DNA from: Stenocarpella maydis
Taxonomy: Eukaryota > Ascomycota > Sordariomycetes > Diaporthales > Diaporthaceae
DNA length: 64,000 nucleotides
Assembly (NCBI GenBank): GCA_002270565.1
Contig: NQMI01000093.1
Coordinates: 84,138 to 148,137 of the forward strand
Direction of reading: 5' to 3'
Part shown: positions 21,200 to 33,232 of the stretch, piece by piece
How positions within the stretch are numbered: position 1 is the first letter of the stretch
Layout of the letters: each line of letters begins with the position of its first letter
Translations under genes and position numbers: made by a program
Notes under the pieces: model-generated
What the model saw: only the letters and a program-made list of their open reading frames with translations
Database searches by the model: none
Told to the model about the DNA's origin: nothing

Positions 21200-22270
21200 A
21201 CATGTGTTTGGAATTCAATATATATGTCATGTCTACAATGTAGATCACGGTCTGGAGTCTCACCAGCTTGTAAAGTGGACGTGACAACTCACCACGTGAT
21301 AGTGTTATGGTTATAGATGACCCGACGGATTTCGAGAAGCCTCGTTGAGTGTTTGGCAGAAAACTTCAACCACTTCCTGAAAGGTATTAAGTCATTGCCG
21401 GCGAAGGATATAATAGTTTTGTTGTCAGTAGAAATAACCATTGGGGTTACTTAAGAAATATACCATGAAAATCAAGTCTTTCCCCCCCTTCCAACCTGGA
21501 ATAAGACCAGTGCAGCCAATATATCATTCCAAATTGCACAACTAAACCATGACCGGCTGACTTCATTGTACTTGAAATTCGGCATGTGCAACCCACACAT
21601 GTCAAACATGTACACTGAAGTCGCTTACCCTTGAGAGACAGGGCTTTATACAATGATCGGAGATTGAGTACACCGCAGGTATTACATTGTGGCACCCGTG
21701 CCGTGATATCATGTCATCAGCACCTGGGCACTACTATGTGCAGTTCGAGGCTTGTACGAGGTTTGCACAGCAGAGAAGATGCCAACATTTGAGGAACCAA
21801 AATTATTCAGAGCACGTTGTACATTGAACTACCAAATGTTCGAGCCGTACCACATCGCCTACCCAGCCTGATACTGGCCTAATGACCGAGAGTAACGTAT
21901 TGGACGACCAAAGGAAACCATCACTGATTCAATCTGAGGCAACAAACAGCCTCCACCTTGTGCTACGAGAACCGTTCTTGCACACCTGTGCACATCTTCT
22001 GCTTGAAAGCAACAATAGAATGGAAGGCCGTATGCGAGACTTCTCCAATTAATTCACTTGGATCATTATTGTATGCATTCGCAGTGTCACCACTCTGTAT
22101 GTGAGAACATTTCATCCCATCATAACCTCACAATTCGCCTGGTAAGGTTGCGCGACGCTGACTTCAATCCAAAGTGATTCTTCTGCCTGAACAACTCAAT
22201 TCTGTCACCAATGGTCATTATTATGAATTAAGACCTCCAGTAAGTCACTTTATAAAAAATATTGTCAGAG
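21200..22270. other. Intergenic stretch with no supported gene
   Basis: Short frames only, without motifs or splice structure. No repeat stands out. Confidence 0.4.
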
Positions 22271-22525
22271 ACAGTTATTGTCGAGGTCCCTTCACCACTG
22301 CCAGTCACTGCAACCATTTCTGACATACAACTTCAAGGAAACCTTTCCGGGAAACCTAGTGCTCTTGGTAGCTTTGGCATGGGAATCAACTTCAAATGAG
22401 GCAATTTTGAAGCGCCAGCGGGGTGTCTTGTCCAGTATCAGTGGACGTCAACAGGAAGAGGTACCACATGAGGTCTCTGTATGTCGATTACGTCCTGTCT
22501 CAGTGACTTACATAGGTTGAAGCTA

Positions 22526-23065
22526 TCAATCCCTACAATCAAGACGTGCCTTGGCGGGAATCTGAAGAAATACCGGTACAGGCCACACCGGCATGGATAT
22601 CGCAAACAGGAGGAACACGAATCCTCTATCGAGTTGGGACCCCCAAGGCCACGCCAACCCTCGTTCTATTTGAGAGGCCAGGAACAACAACAGCCTCCGG
22701 TCAGGTCTGTACATCCGAGCTCCATATTTCATGGCATCCGCCATGCTGAATCTTTGAATGGATGGGGCTATAAAGCGGTTGAAGACGGATGCGGCGAGAA
22801 TCCTCTCGGTCCTGGGCTCCCCACTGTCCAATACTTCTTGATCTTTCATCAGGATAACGATTTCCGACAAATTGCTCGCCTTGGTTATTTGCAGAGGGAT
22901 GGGAATATTGCATGATAATCTATCTTCCGCTATCTTAGCCGTGGTACAGCCGTCATGTGGCTGTGCACAGGGCTGCCAAGTCTGACCCTTAACATCACTC
23001 GACATGAACCTTATACATCCAGAAGGCTGTCCACACAAAAGCTCACCTCCATCTAGGACCCACAT
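22526..23065 (-). CDS. Possible hypothetical ORF, 180 codons
   Basis: This is the longest frame in the stretch, with a hydrophobic segment near the C-terminus (GFVFLLFAISMPVWPVPVFL). An overlapping 144-codon frame on the other strand makes the assignment ambiguous, and I recognise no family. It could be chance. Confidence 0.2.
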   Translation of the reverse strand: MWVLDGGELLCGQPSGCIRFMSSDVKGQTWQPCAQPHDGCTTAKIAEDRLSCNIPIPLQITKASNLSEIVILMKDQEVLDSGEPRTERILAASVFNRFIAPSIQRFSMADAMKYGARMYRPDRRLLLFLASQIERGLAWPWGSQLDRGFVFLLFAISMPVWPVPVFLQIPAKARLDCRD

Positions 23066-23556
23066 ATCATTCTCTTTCTTTGTGACTTATGGCCAGAAGC
23101 TGATGGCGAACTATCTGACAGGGTTGTTGGAGAGATCTATACCATCAGAGATTCCCGGCCTATTGATCAACGACCACGAGCCGCCGCAAGCCTTTTGAGC
23201 TTCTGGAGTTGGTATTGCAACGAGAATATCGACTCCTTACAGACAATCTACTTCGACTCTGTCGAAGAAGCTACCATGGCCAATGAACACGGTGTCATAA
23301 AGACACACATGGGCCATCCGGAGGGGCACTTTGAGATCTGGCGTAGTAGCTGCTTGCGAAACAACGAGGACGCTTTCGACTTGGTCTTGGGCACCAAGTT
23401 AAGCAGAGCTGTGCAGCTTATGGTGACAGAATATCAGGCGATGCGGGATGCTGGTATCCATGTTTCGCACTTCAGATTCATCGAAGCAGACCTAGGCGGC
23501 GGGTTTATAACTTTGTTGTCAAATTGAGCCCTCCAACCCACCCTCTATCCCAGTGA
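23057..23556 (+). pseudogene. Unknown gene, paralogue of the gene at 24.1-25.0 kb, frameshifted near its end
   Basis: The frame opens after a CTAG acceptor at 23056 and reads VVGEIYTIRDSRPIDQRPRA, SFWSWYCNENIDSLQTIYFD, a variable part, then MVTEYQAMRDAGIHVSHFRF. Position by position this parallels the minus-strand gene to the right (VVSYIYTTIDPRLVGARPLA, SYWHIFLGRRIQDLRRIYFE, MVTQNRDMVNAGMTVSEFAF). Near 23502 the frame changes: the original frame stops at 23525-23527, whereas the +1 frame reads YNFVVKLS, matching FDFVVKFD of the paralogue, and stops at 23554-23556. Upstream exons were not found. The family is unknown to me. Confidence 0.5.
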
Positions 23557-24068
23557 CCCCTACATCGGCAGCGCCAGGCGAGACACTGAAGAAGGGGTGT
23601 ATCTCTTCGGTCGCGAAACTGCATATTTCACAATAAAGCCCTTAACCTTTCGGAGGTCATAATGTTGTCATCATAATGACCATTATCTCTTCACGGAATC
23701 ACTCCACCCTTGCCGTAACACAGCTACCTAAGTACCAGCCATATCAACCCCAAACTCCCAGCCGACCACCCCCCCCCCCCAAAAAAAAATAAAAGAACCC
23801 AAAAGGAAGAAATATTACGAGGCGGGATGCGAGTACTCGCTTCATCTTCCACGAGTGGACTTCAAAGCTTGGATGTCTCATCCTCCGTGGTCATGGCTGC
23901 CTGCGGCGTCGCCCGCGATGGTAATGCTGATTCTGCGCTTAGAGCTGATGCTGCTGCACCTCTTCCTGCAGCGGCCATCCTGCCTCTTGCCGCCTCAACT
24001 ATTCCTCCTCCACCCGCAGCTGCTCCTCCATCAGCTGCTGGCGTTGTCGCTCCTCTTGTACCTGCAAT

Positions 24069-25042
24069 TCACGCCAGGAGCTGGTCCACATCGAACTTCA
24101 CGACGAAGTCAAAGAGTGGAGGGTCATCTCCGTTTGGGTGTGGTCTAAACGCGAACTCCGACACCGTCATCCCTGCATTAACCATATCCCTGTTCTGCGT
24201 CACCATGGTCCTGGTGCATCTGCCGAACTTGGTGTGATTGTAGATTCTGTCGAACACGTCAGCCTCCTGTCCCCTGGTACCCCCGCGACTGATGACGAGA
24301 TCGGCCGTGCGAGCTCCTCCGTATGTTGCGGCATAAGCGAATTCCCTAATAGCAACCAGGCTGTGCTCTGCGACGCCCTCAAAATATATCCGCCGTAAAT
24401 CTTGGATTCTGCGCCCAAGGAAAATGTGCCAATAGCTGAGAAATATGTCGGCAGCAAGCGGCCGCGCTCCCACAAGCCGGGGGTCAATAGTGGTATAGAT
24501 ATAGCTCACGACCCTGTGCAATCGTTCATGTCAGCCTTTTCCCTGATGCGTGGTTCTGGGAAAGTGATGTCCCATAAACCACACTGCTCTGTCAAATGAC
24601 TTCAAGTTTAGGTCTAGGGTAGGCAAGTTGAGGCGGCAGCTGAAATGGAGAAATAACTAGGCATTGAATCGGGCAACGATGCTGAAACACATGTTGAGTC
24701 ATACATGACATCTGGCTTCTGCTCACAGGAAGCCAATACTCCAATCATCAACCCTGGTAGGTCGGTATGGTAGATTTTATGGTAATTGAATTGCAGGGGT
24801 TGATCCCATCGCTCTTCCAAGGTCGCGGTGGGATCAGGACCAATCTGGCACTGAAAGACAATATCGTAGTCCAGTTCCTGGAATGATAGAACAGGTCGAA
24901 AATATGTTGGCATATGCGCCGCTGTGTGGTCGACAGGTTCCAGCTCGAACTCGGCAGGTTCCGGCGGGGACTGTCGCCGTGGCCGTGGCCGTGGCCGTGG
25001 CTGTGGCTGTGGATGGCCCAGAGATGAATGGGAACAGCCCAT
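24069..25042 (-). pseudogene. Unknown gene with N-myristoylation-like start, one premature stop
   Basis: Exon 1 (25042-24753) and exon 2 (24639-24069) join in frame across a 113-bp intron (GTTGAT...TTTCAG), giving 287 codons. The protein starts MGCSHSS, which fits an N-myristoylation/palmitoylation signal. A Pro-Arg repeat encoded by tandem GGCCGT hexamers follows, then an acidic segment. Exon 2 contains the block shared with the paralogue at 23.1 kb. An in-frame TGA at 24531-24533 (one step from CGA) lies between FPRTTHQGKG and HERLHRVV; no intron with GT-AG ends removes it. The gene is either dead or truncated. I recognise no domain. Confidence 0.55.
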
Positions 25043-25099
25043 CTTAGTAAAGCATCAATACGTCGACCATGCCAGGGTGTCACAGCGCAAGACCAGGCT

Positions 25100-26030
25100 T
25101 TGGTCCACCCTATCTCTTGTGGCGCGACGGTACAAGTAGGTGGCGATGTGGTGGGCTCCTGTGATACTGAATAGATCTATGTTGTTGAAAGAATACCTCA
25201 GGTACTTCCAGCAGATTGAGTGAATATGATTTGGCCCAGTCGGTCCAGGTATGAAATGGTGGGAAGGTTTGTTAAATCCGGGAAGACTTCGCTTCATTTT
25301 ATACTACAAAATTTACAACAGTGACTGGACCTCATTGTCGTCGAGGATGCGTTTGAGGAGTTGCTAACCATATTCCCTGTGTCACGCTGCTGCGATGTGT
25401 TGGCGTCTTCAACACCCAACTTGAGATTAAAGTTCGTTGTTCGGATTGGGATGAGCAGTATAAGCATTTGGGCTGTCTATGATGACAGAGCAAGGCATAG
25501 CAACTCTTTTACCCTCAATCCTAGATACTCGTTTAAGAAGACAAGATCAAATAATCCATTCCCCCTCAGTCTTTATACAATCTGGATTTCTAGTTGAATT
25601 TGAAACGTCTCATGAGCCCCACAAGTACAACACAGAGTCTGACAAAACAGCTGCGGTATTACACAGGCCATGTTTCACCTGTGATTTGCTTGTACGGGGC
25701 CTTAGATTGGATGTCGTACTTGGATTGTCAAAATATCATCAGTTCATCATACAGTATAAGAACAGATTACACAGTAAACAATCGTGACTATGATTGAATA
25801 GTTGATGTCCTTGAAGCATAAGATATTTGTGGGCCTACCCCACAACTACCAGAGCCCTGACATGTTGGTTGATGTGCAAAAGCTATTTGCGCGAATGCTT
25901 ACTGGGGACAGTACTGATCATGGGCTGAGACTTACAAATCAAGATTCGAGGATTCAACTAATCTCCAAATTTCTCTGTGAAGTTTGTGTTGGCTCGATTT
26001 TAGAGATATATATGTAAAGTTACCATCGAT
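25100..26030. other. Intergenic stretch with no supported gene
   Basis: Several frames of 60-100 codons overlap on both strands without motifs or consistent splice sites. Confidence 0.4.
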
Positions 26031-26032
26031 CG

Positions 26033-26205
26033 AACTGGTTTCGTTTTTAATCCGGTCACTATTCTCTTTTTTAAAAAGGAGCTGCAGCAGTCCCTTCATA
26101 CAGGCTTAAACGCTCAAAGACGCAGCTTTTGATAAGAAATACAATATCGATAACAGCGAATTTCAAAATACAATGGCCTGTCATTAATAAATAGTGATAG
26201 CCTCG
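26033..26205. repeat. Dispersed degenerate repeat, copy 1
   Basis: Similar to 62150-62290 in the same orientation. Shared blocks include CTGGTTTCGTTTT, GGAGCT followed by CAGTCCCTT, and AATTTCA with AATAG downstream, with indels between. Confidence 0.5.
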
Positions 26206-26915
26206 TGATGAGGCTTTACTATTGATTGAAGTCCGAAGAAATTGACGATCTGGATTGGCCAGCGAGTCACCCAATGAACAGAATCCACTTGATCACCTTC
26301 AATTCTTGGTTTGCGGCAAAATCTACATTGATCAACTATTATTTGTCCTTTCTTTCCCGGCTGACAGCCGGGCCGACCAATGTGTGAACTGCCGGTGGAA
26401 AAACGCGACTTCAAAGACTCAATTTGTTGTACGCCATAACTACGCTTCTCCTCTGTTGGATGTAAAAATCAGTTGGACACTGAAAAGAATATCTAGCAGA
26501 CTGTCGACTTCGCATTGAAACGAGATATCAAGGAATCCCCTTGATGCGCCCAATTCTGTCACCGACCGTGATGATCCCGGCACGCAAGAGTCCTCATTAA
26601 GTAATGGGGAGACCACCTAAGCTATAGCTTTAGAGCCATGCGGTGGAGGAAATAACTTTACGTTGCTTTGCGCATGGTGGCGTGCCAACCGTGCCTTGTC
26701 TACGAAATCGCCTATCTAGTCCTTTCTATGACTATTACTATTTATTATGTCTACCTATATATATTCGAAGGATGTGCTCCTGCCACGGTTCAGCCAACAC
26801 TTGAGAGACCCTTCAAATTAGGCAGTGGCAGAACGGCGAGAGTGTCTGCATTTCTTTTTCACCGTCCCCACGAAAGTGCCCACATACTACTCCGGCTATC
26901 TTAGCTTTTCCTTAA
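26205..26915. other. Intergenic stretch with no supported gene
   Basis: No motif-bearing frame. It includes the 3' flank of the MFS gene. Confidence 0.4.
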
Positions 26916-28409
26916 CTAGTCCTCCCTCTGTGCAGCACAGTAAGGGCTGCGAGCACGAAGCCAATCCCCGTAGAACCACAACACGGCGACGACAGCTGTC
27001 CCGATAGCCGCGAACCCACCCGCCAACGCCGTCGCGCCGAAGCCGAACCCGAGTGCGTCAAACATGTACGGGGCGAATAGCGGGAACAGGGCGGCAGAGA
27101 GGCTGCGCGCCACAAGGTTGGTCGATACAGCTGACGCGGCGTACTGGGTGTAGGCGTCGATGGTGTAGACTGAGACGCTGGTCGAGCACATGTAGACGCC
27201 TGCTGCGAAGACGAGGCTGCCAAGGTTCGGCAAGATCCAGTGGACCCTCGCCTCGCCGGACCAGCCCCACCACAGTAGGCCCACCGGCACGAGGGCAGTG
27301 CCGATGGCCATGGTCGGAATGCGGAATTCCGGGCGGCCGACGCCGTTGTTGCGGGCCTTGAGGCGGGAGTAGACGCGGTCGCTGAGGCGGCCGGCGACGT
27401 TCACGCCGGTGATGAGGCCGATGGCGAATGAGATGTAGTTTAGGCTGCCGATCCGGACAGTTTGGCCATATTGTCTCGCCCACATTGACGGGTACATAAA
27501 TAGGAATAGGAACATGGTACCGTAGAGGATCGACATGTAGGCCGCCAGAAGCTGTATGATGACCTGGGTAGCGAGCATGCGCAATGGTCGCTGCAGATTG
27601 ACGCGCATATCCATGATGAACTTGTCCTTTGCTTTTGGCTTCCCCGGAGTCTCGCCACCCTCGGCTGCGGCTTGTTCTTGGGCGCGTCGCTGCCCGAGCT
27701 TTGGGGCATATGTCTCATGGAGGAAGACGATCGCAAGTGCGATGGTGACAGCGGAGGCAATGGATGTGATCCAAAACACCCAGCGGAAGTCGATGCCCTC
27801 AGATATGAAAGCCCCACATATTGGGCCGAGTGCAGGCCCCATGAGAGGCGCGGCCATGAACACTGCGAAGGCCTTGCCTCTCTCTTCCGCCCTCCAGAGG
27901 TCGCCCATGACCCCACCCGCGAGGGCATCTGCAACCGAAGCCCCGAAGCCCGAGAGTAGCCTGAAGGCCAGCATCTGGCCAAGGGTCCGGGCCGCTCCAC
28001 ACCCCGTGTTCCAGATGACGAAGATGCCGCTTCCTACGATGAGGACCGGCTTGCGGCCGTACACCTCGGATAAAGGTGCGAGGACCAGTGGGGCAAGGCC
28101 GATGCCTATGAGGATCAGGGAGTTGACTAGAAGCCACTCATATGCGTGGGTTATGTGTAGGCTCCGGGAGATATTCTCCTCGACCGGAGAGAGCATGGTT
28201 TCAGAGAGGGGCTGTAAGAAGGCAAAACCCGACAGCAGGAGTGTTGCCGTCCATTTTCTCGCTGTTGGCCAGTTCTTGGGTTCCCAATGTGAGGATTCGG
28301 GGGTCTCTGTTTCCTCTGCGCGCTCTAGCTGTTTAGTTAACATTGAGTCAGCATACGAGTGAATAAGATTCAGGGCGACGGTGGCAGATGCTGACGGGTT
28401 TGACACCAT
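26916..28409 (-). CDS. MFS transporter, DHA1-type drug/polyamine exporter
   Basis: This single-exon gene encodes 497 residues. The open frame extends upstream to 28664, but that part has no family likeness, so I place the start at the Met of MVSNPSASATVAL (28409). After a hydrophilic N-terminus ending HWEPKNWPTARKW, twelve hydrophobic segments can be counted. PLSEVYGRKPVL is motif A between helices 2 and 3 in the form usual for fungal DHA1 exporters. MGPALGPICGAFISE is the motif C of proton antiporters at helix 5. The central loop between helices 6 and 7 is long and charged. It would sit in the plasma or vacuolar membrane and export small molecules with proton antiport; the substrate cannot be told. 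It lies at the edge of the 26.9-42.8 kb group. Confidence 0.9.
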   Translation of the reverse strand: MVSNPSASATVALNLIHSYADSMLTKQLERAEETETPESSHWEPKNWPTARKWTATLLLSGFAFLQPLSETMLSPVEENISRSLHITHAYEWLLVNSLILIGIGLAPLVLAPLSEVYGRKPVLIVGSGIFVIWNTGCGAARTLGQMLAFRLLSGFGASVADALAGGVMGDLWRAEERGKAFAVFMAAPLMGPALGPICGAFISEGIDFRWVFWITSIASAVTIALAIVFLHETYAPKLGQRRAQEQAAAEGGETPGKPKAKDKFIMDMRVNLQRPLRMLATQVIIQLLAAYMSILYGTMFLFLFMYPSMWARQYGQTVRIGSLNYISFAIGLITGVNVAGRLSDRVYSRLKARNNGVGRPEFRIPTMAIGTALVPVGLLWWGWSGEARVHWILPNLGSLVFAAGVYMCSTSVSVYTIDAYTQYAASAVSTNLVARSLSAALFPLFAPYMFDALGFGFGATALAGGFAAIGTAVVAVLWFYGDWLRARSPYCAAQRED

Positions 28410-28679
28410 GGCTCTTCTCCGTTTCTTTGGCCAATAAGCCTGGGGACGGCGCCTCGTGAGTGTCTTGCAAATGGGCCAAGCTTTCCAGCTCTGCCGGCGT
28501 GGGCTCCATTCGGACAGAATTGTAGCACGACAACAACCCACAGAATGGGATGCTATGAACCTGAAGGTACCTAATCTGCACACGAAAGTGGCGGTTTGGT
28601 CACGAGGAAGCTTTTGATGTTTGCTCTCTGACATGTCCTCGTAGTCTCCTGTCGGTAGTGGCACGTTCCCAAGTGTTGG

Positions 28680-30180
28680 TCGCTAGGCCACATCGCCGTT
28701 GGCTCTCAGCATGACGTTGGACGGTGCGACATGAGCGTGGGGTCCAAGAAGAAACCAAAGTACCGGCCGACCTGGGCTAATCCATTAGTTTCTGTGATAA
28801 GAGACGGGAAGGACCCGTTGGAGGCGTCTCACTACCTTTTGCCCTGCCGCCCTTGGCTTCAGCTGTGGCATCCGGTGACAGGTCACAACATAGGTGGTTT
28901 CGTCCTTTTGACTGGTACAGGTTACACTGCCATTTGTTAAACGCCGCCTAACTGCATATAGTGGGTTTTTCGAACCAATGCAGAATCAGAAGATCCTGAA
29001 GTCGCGCAGGCAGGCCGAGATTCAGGGTGATCCACGGTTACACCTGTACATGGAGTAAATCGATTGGCGGGTCTATGCGCCGCAACCTACTGACATGTCA
29101 TCTTATTCCCTTCCAATGCTGAAAAAAAAAAAAGGTAAAAAAAAGTAAGACAGTCTAATTCCCCCGCCCCCTCCCCCCCCGGCACCTTTCCACCCACCAA
29201 ATGTGACGACCTGTTGGTCAGAGCCTGCAATCAGTTGCATATGCATAGCTCCCGGCTCGCCAAGACCTGAAATGGTGGCATGATAGCTTCAGATGTTACA
29301 TGGCCCAAGGCAGCCGTTTTCACCCATGCTGCCTTGTGGCAGAGACCTGTCGAATGCGACCCTGAAGCCGAGGTTTCGACCACTCATTTCCAAACTGAAA
29401 TATGCCGTCATGGCAGCATTGCATATTCACTGCAATTTGTGTCCTATAATTAATATGTCATCAACATCGATGACCGACGCGTCATTGTCCTCATTCATAG
29501 CGTAAGATACAGATACATGCATTTGTACGGAGTAAGCGCCATGATAACTACTTGCAAACTGGCAGGTAGCCATTATGAAAATATTAGAACCCAATATTTA
29601 ATAAGCTGATTATATGTAAATTATTAACTGTATTGTTTCAATATTATGTATTACGGTATATATATAATTATTAATAATTCAAACTAGTCAACAGTTGGTG
29701 TAGACGTTGATCAGAGCCCTTTGATCGATCATCATTATCCTCGTCGGCTGTTGATACCAGGTGGACAGCCCCTGTCAGAGTGCACTGGGCCCTGTTCCAG
29801 GCAGCTAGACTGAACTACTTTTCCCCTCTCCCATCAGTTTGACCTTTGCAACCATCTTGTATGTCCCGCAGCCATCCTTTTCGACATTCAGCCAGCCACT
29901 ATGCCAATTGTCATCTCCTTCCGGTCCCTTCCGAGAGAGCCTTCGAATTCTCCCGAGGCCCACCAATCCCGTCACTCAGCCGTCCCCGCTATCTCCACGT
30001 TACCGTGAAGGCCAGCTCTACTACACCTTCGTATGCAACGGCCTTCCGCGCCAAAGACCTCCACACTAAATCTTTTCTCTGTACACTTCACTATTACAGC
30101 CCGCGGGGGCCGAGCCTTCTCTTGTACGACCACGCTGATGGGAAGGCTACCGAAGTTATGAGCAGCTATACCGCCTCCCC
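28680..30180. other. Intergenic stretch with no supported gene
   Basis: Contains poly-A and poly-C tracts near 29120-29180 and an AT-rich block near 29570-29690. Frames at 29839-30214 are short and motif-free. Confidence 0.4.
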
Positions 30181-30186
30181 ACAGAT

Positions 30187-30905
30187 GTGGTGGTCGTCCA
30201 TAGCGACGGACTAGTCTATCTCGGATATGCTGCCCCGCGAATTTGGAATGGCCTGTATATGCTTCCGAATACGCTTCTCATGCAACAGATCATTACTGGT
30301 CACTTGGATTGGTACGAGACAAATAAAAAGACGAATGAGAAGGTAGCAACGCCGTATGTCTTCACTATCCCTAAAGGTATCTAAGTAAAATAGTAAGCTT
30401 TTGAGCTTGAGGGCATTTGAAGGCTAAAATTCGAACCCAGGAACACCAATTCCTTCAGACCTGTTCCTCGCAAATGAGAAGATTGAATTGTTTCATTTGA
30501 TGGCTCGAGAGGGAATGGCATTATCAGGTAAGTTTCCAAGTATCCATATGGAGTATTTTTTAAATAAAGCCGTAACTAAAACCCTCTTTATTATTCCAGC
30601 GTAGAACCAGACACTCGTTGCCGTCTTTGCCTCTCGTGGGTCTCGACTCCCTGTGGATGAGTGGTATGAAAAATATGAATTTCTGGAGGGCTATAACACT
30701 CACGAGGAAAGCGAATGGATGTCTATATAAGACCATCTTCAGCCATATTCCATCCCAGCGTCCGATCTTTGGCTTACAACATGTTGCTTGGGAGTGGAGA
30801 TGGAGGAGCAGGGAAGCAAATAGGCGATGGCAACCATCAAACTTTACGCGGGCTGTGTTTGTAACGTTGTTATCTGCAAGAGGTGGAAAAATCATATCGT
30901 CTCGA
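30187..30905 (+). pseudogene. Possible decayed coding sequence, family unknown
   Basis: Two stretches read like protein: 30187-30384 (LVYLGYAAPRIWNGLYMLPN) and, in another frame from about 30610, FASRGSRLPVDEWYEKYEFL followed by in-frame TAA and TAG codons. No splice sites join them convincingly. I recognise no family, and chance is not excluded. Confidence 0.25.
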
Positions 30906-30909
30906 TAGT

Positions 30910-31379
30910 TATTGAATAATAAAATTTTAAAGCTATTTTAATATATAATAATATTCATCTTATTCATATTTATTATAAATAACAATCGATATTTAATTTA
31001 CAATTAAATTTTATTCAATTCATGTGACCATTATATAACAGATAGCTGTAGCTCATAATAGTAAATGGTCCTTGGTAGTATAAATTAAACGGCTGTGTAG
31101 GAGAACATGTGTCTCGGTTTTTCTTCTTCAGTACCATGCTTCTTTGGGGGTTGTCAGCACTCGGAACTATCGTTGTGTCATTGTGGTTGCGAGAGTTTTA
31201 TCGCAATGAAACTTTAGATTAAGCAGCTTTTGGAAATAGACACATGAGGCTCCTTGTAAGAAAACGATATCATTTTCTTGTTTCAAGCTACATACCTCCC
31301 TGCACATGTGAGTTTTAACTCTGTCTTTGGTGATACCCCAAAATCGTGAGCATCAGGCTGACTCGCTGACGGTAGCCGC
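30910..31379. other. AT-rich intergenic stretch
   Basis: Very AT-rich from 30910 to 31030, with no open frame of interest. Confidence 0.5.
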
Positions 31380-32137
31380 CTATGTATCCTTCGGCTTGTC
31401 TGCAGTAGTCTTCCACATCAGCCAGAAGGTAAAGGGGCCGACCTTCTCCTCCACATTTTTCCAGGCCTCATCCGGGGAGTCGGTCTGCGGGTGGTTGACG
31501 TTTTCCTCAATGTAGCTGAAACCATTTGCCTCGTACAATGGGCGACCGTACGGAGTAGAGTCCAGGTAGAAGTCGTAACCCAGCTCTTCCGCCTTAGCCA
31601 GCCCCCAGTCCATGAATTGTTGCCCTACACCTTTCCTTCGATAGTCAGGGTGCGTGAAAATAATAAAGAGATCTGGTAGAATTGTCAGGCCCGCCATCCA
31701 ACCAAGCCAGTCACCATAGACTAATACTAACAGAGGTGGGGCTTCTGGGCCACTTTAGCTCTCGGCGTGGAGTGATTCTCCAAGGCTTTCTCCACGTACT
31801 TGCGGGAGCCATCATCAGGGAACCAAGTCACCTGAGACGGCGCAGGGTTTGCAAACGGGTTCTCCCTGTGGATGTTCCAGAGAGCGCCACCAGCAACCTT
31901 GCCGGACTCGGTATCAACGACCTTCTGCCAATAGCTGGACGGGTCGTGGGTGTGCCAGAGTTTCAGCCGCGATGCAGCTTCGTCAATGGCCGCCTCTCTG
32001 GCCTCGCTGCCAGTGCCGTGGGTTGGGAAGAAGACATGAAAGAACTTTTGCGGGGGGTCTTCGTATGACTCAAACATGCATCTTGCAAGGGCTGGGAAGT
32101 CAACGTCTTGGTCTATTTCTTGAAGCTGTAGAGGCAT
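31380..32137 (-). CDS. GNAT-family N-acetyltransferase
   Basis: Two exons (32137-31732 and 31672-31380) are separated by a 59-bp intron and join in frame to 232 residues. The start is placed at MPLQLQE, since the upstream in-frame Met adds only ten residues. The second exon begins with the acetyl-CoA-binding core of the GNAT fold: LFIIFTHPDYRRKGVGQQFM, where RRKGVG is the pyrophosphate-binding R/QxxGxG/A loop. DSTPYGRPLYEANGFSYIEE matches the end of the domain (xxGRPLYExxGF). Fungal proteins of this type acetylate unknown small molecules or amines and often sit near secondary-metabolite genes. The substrate is not predictable. Confidence 0.88.
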
Positions 32138-32169
32138 CGTTGCGATATGGCTTGATTCAGATGTCAAAT

Positions 32170-33232
32170 GTGCTTGAATGTGCCACGAGATGGACTATAA
32201 TGTTTGGATGTGAACCAGGGATCCGAGGCTTGGTGAAGCCGACGTTCAAGGCGGTCAGCTTACAGGAAGCAATTTCTCTCATCAACCTATATCGAATGCA
32301 ACCAACAGTTCATCCGTGGTCCAATCGGGAAAAGCTCATCCATTCACGCTCGGGTGCTAACCAATGGGGTATGGTACCGTCAATTGTCAGATTCCTATGG
32401 CAGGGCTCCCTCTGCAGTCATCGCAAGACAAGATCGATATTGGCCTTGGTTCGTTCGGGATCGACCAATCCTACGAGGATCCCCCACCTTTCCCTGGTAG
32501 ACCGGTGTGGGGGGGTTGTCTCCGCGCGGAGCTGTGCATAAAAAGACTAACTTAGTAGGTAAATACCTGACTTGGGTACTTCGTGTAGGTGCGTTCCCGC
32601 TGCCCCCAGCCGCTCGTATCCGGCCATATCACTCCGACACCCATCAAAGCCGATGCTGTCGCACGAATTTCTGAAAAGGATTGTGCACCCGCTTTGCAGG
32701 TCTTGGCTGCCGCGAGAAAAATGCAACGTCTTGCTGGGCTACAGCTGCGTTCCTACGAATTGCTTGGGTCACGCCCGCTGCCAGTCACCCAGCCTCAAGC
32801 CAGCGCCCTAAACCTTCTGATTGTATCTTGGCATGATGCACCTACGCAGATTGTAGCCGGAGAGGTGCTTCGACTTGAGGCCAATAGTAATAAATGGCTT
32901 CTTATCTTGAGTTTACCCCATCTAAATTCAGCTTGACAGGTAGTCGCCAGCATCAGAGACCAACACATGCAGTGGAACAACCGAAACGGATGATTGCTGC
33001 CTGCCACACGTGTTTTGGGATGCCCCCATGATAGAGTCTAATTCCCGACGGTACGGGCTCTGCCCGAATGTCAACCTCATGAATCCTTCCCGGGATTTCA
33101 GAGATATATACAAGATTATACTACACTCTTCGAAGTGTCAGCAGTTATTCCACGCGTGGCTTCTTTCTGGTTTTCAGTTTTGCCGAGCGCATGGTTTGCA
33201 TTAGCTGCCGCAGACTAACTAGCGCCACGGAC
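32170..33232. other. Intergenic stretch, one possible ORF
   Basis: A plus-strand frame of 115 codons at 32589-32936 has protein-like composition but no motif. Nothing else supports a gene here. The stretch probably carries the divergent promoters of the GNAT and SAT4 genes. Confidence 0.3.

Noticed and set aside
27053..28362. 268-codon and other plus-strand frames across the MFS gene
   Set aside because: Antisense shadows of a GC-rich membrane-protein gene.
30429..30438. GGTTCGAAT on the minus strand, like a tRNA B box
   Set aside because: No complementary T-stem, A box or acceptor stem was found around it.
31849..32541. 230-codon plus-strand frame
   Set aside because: It runs antisense to the GNAT gene for much of its length and has no motif.
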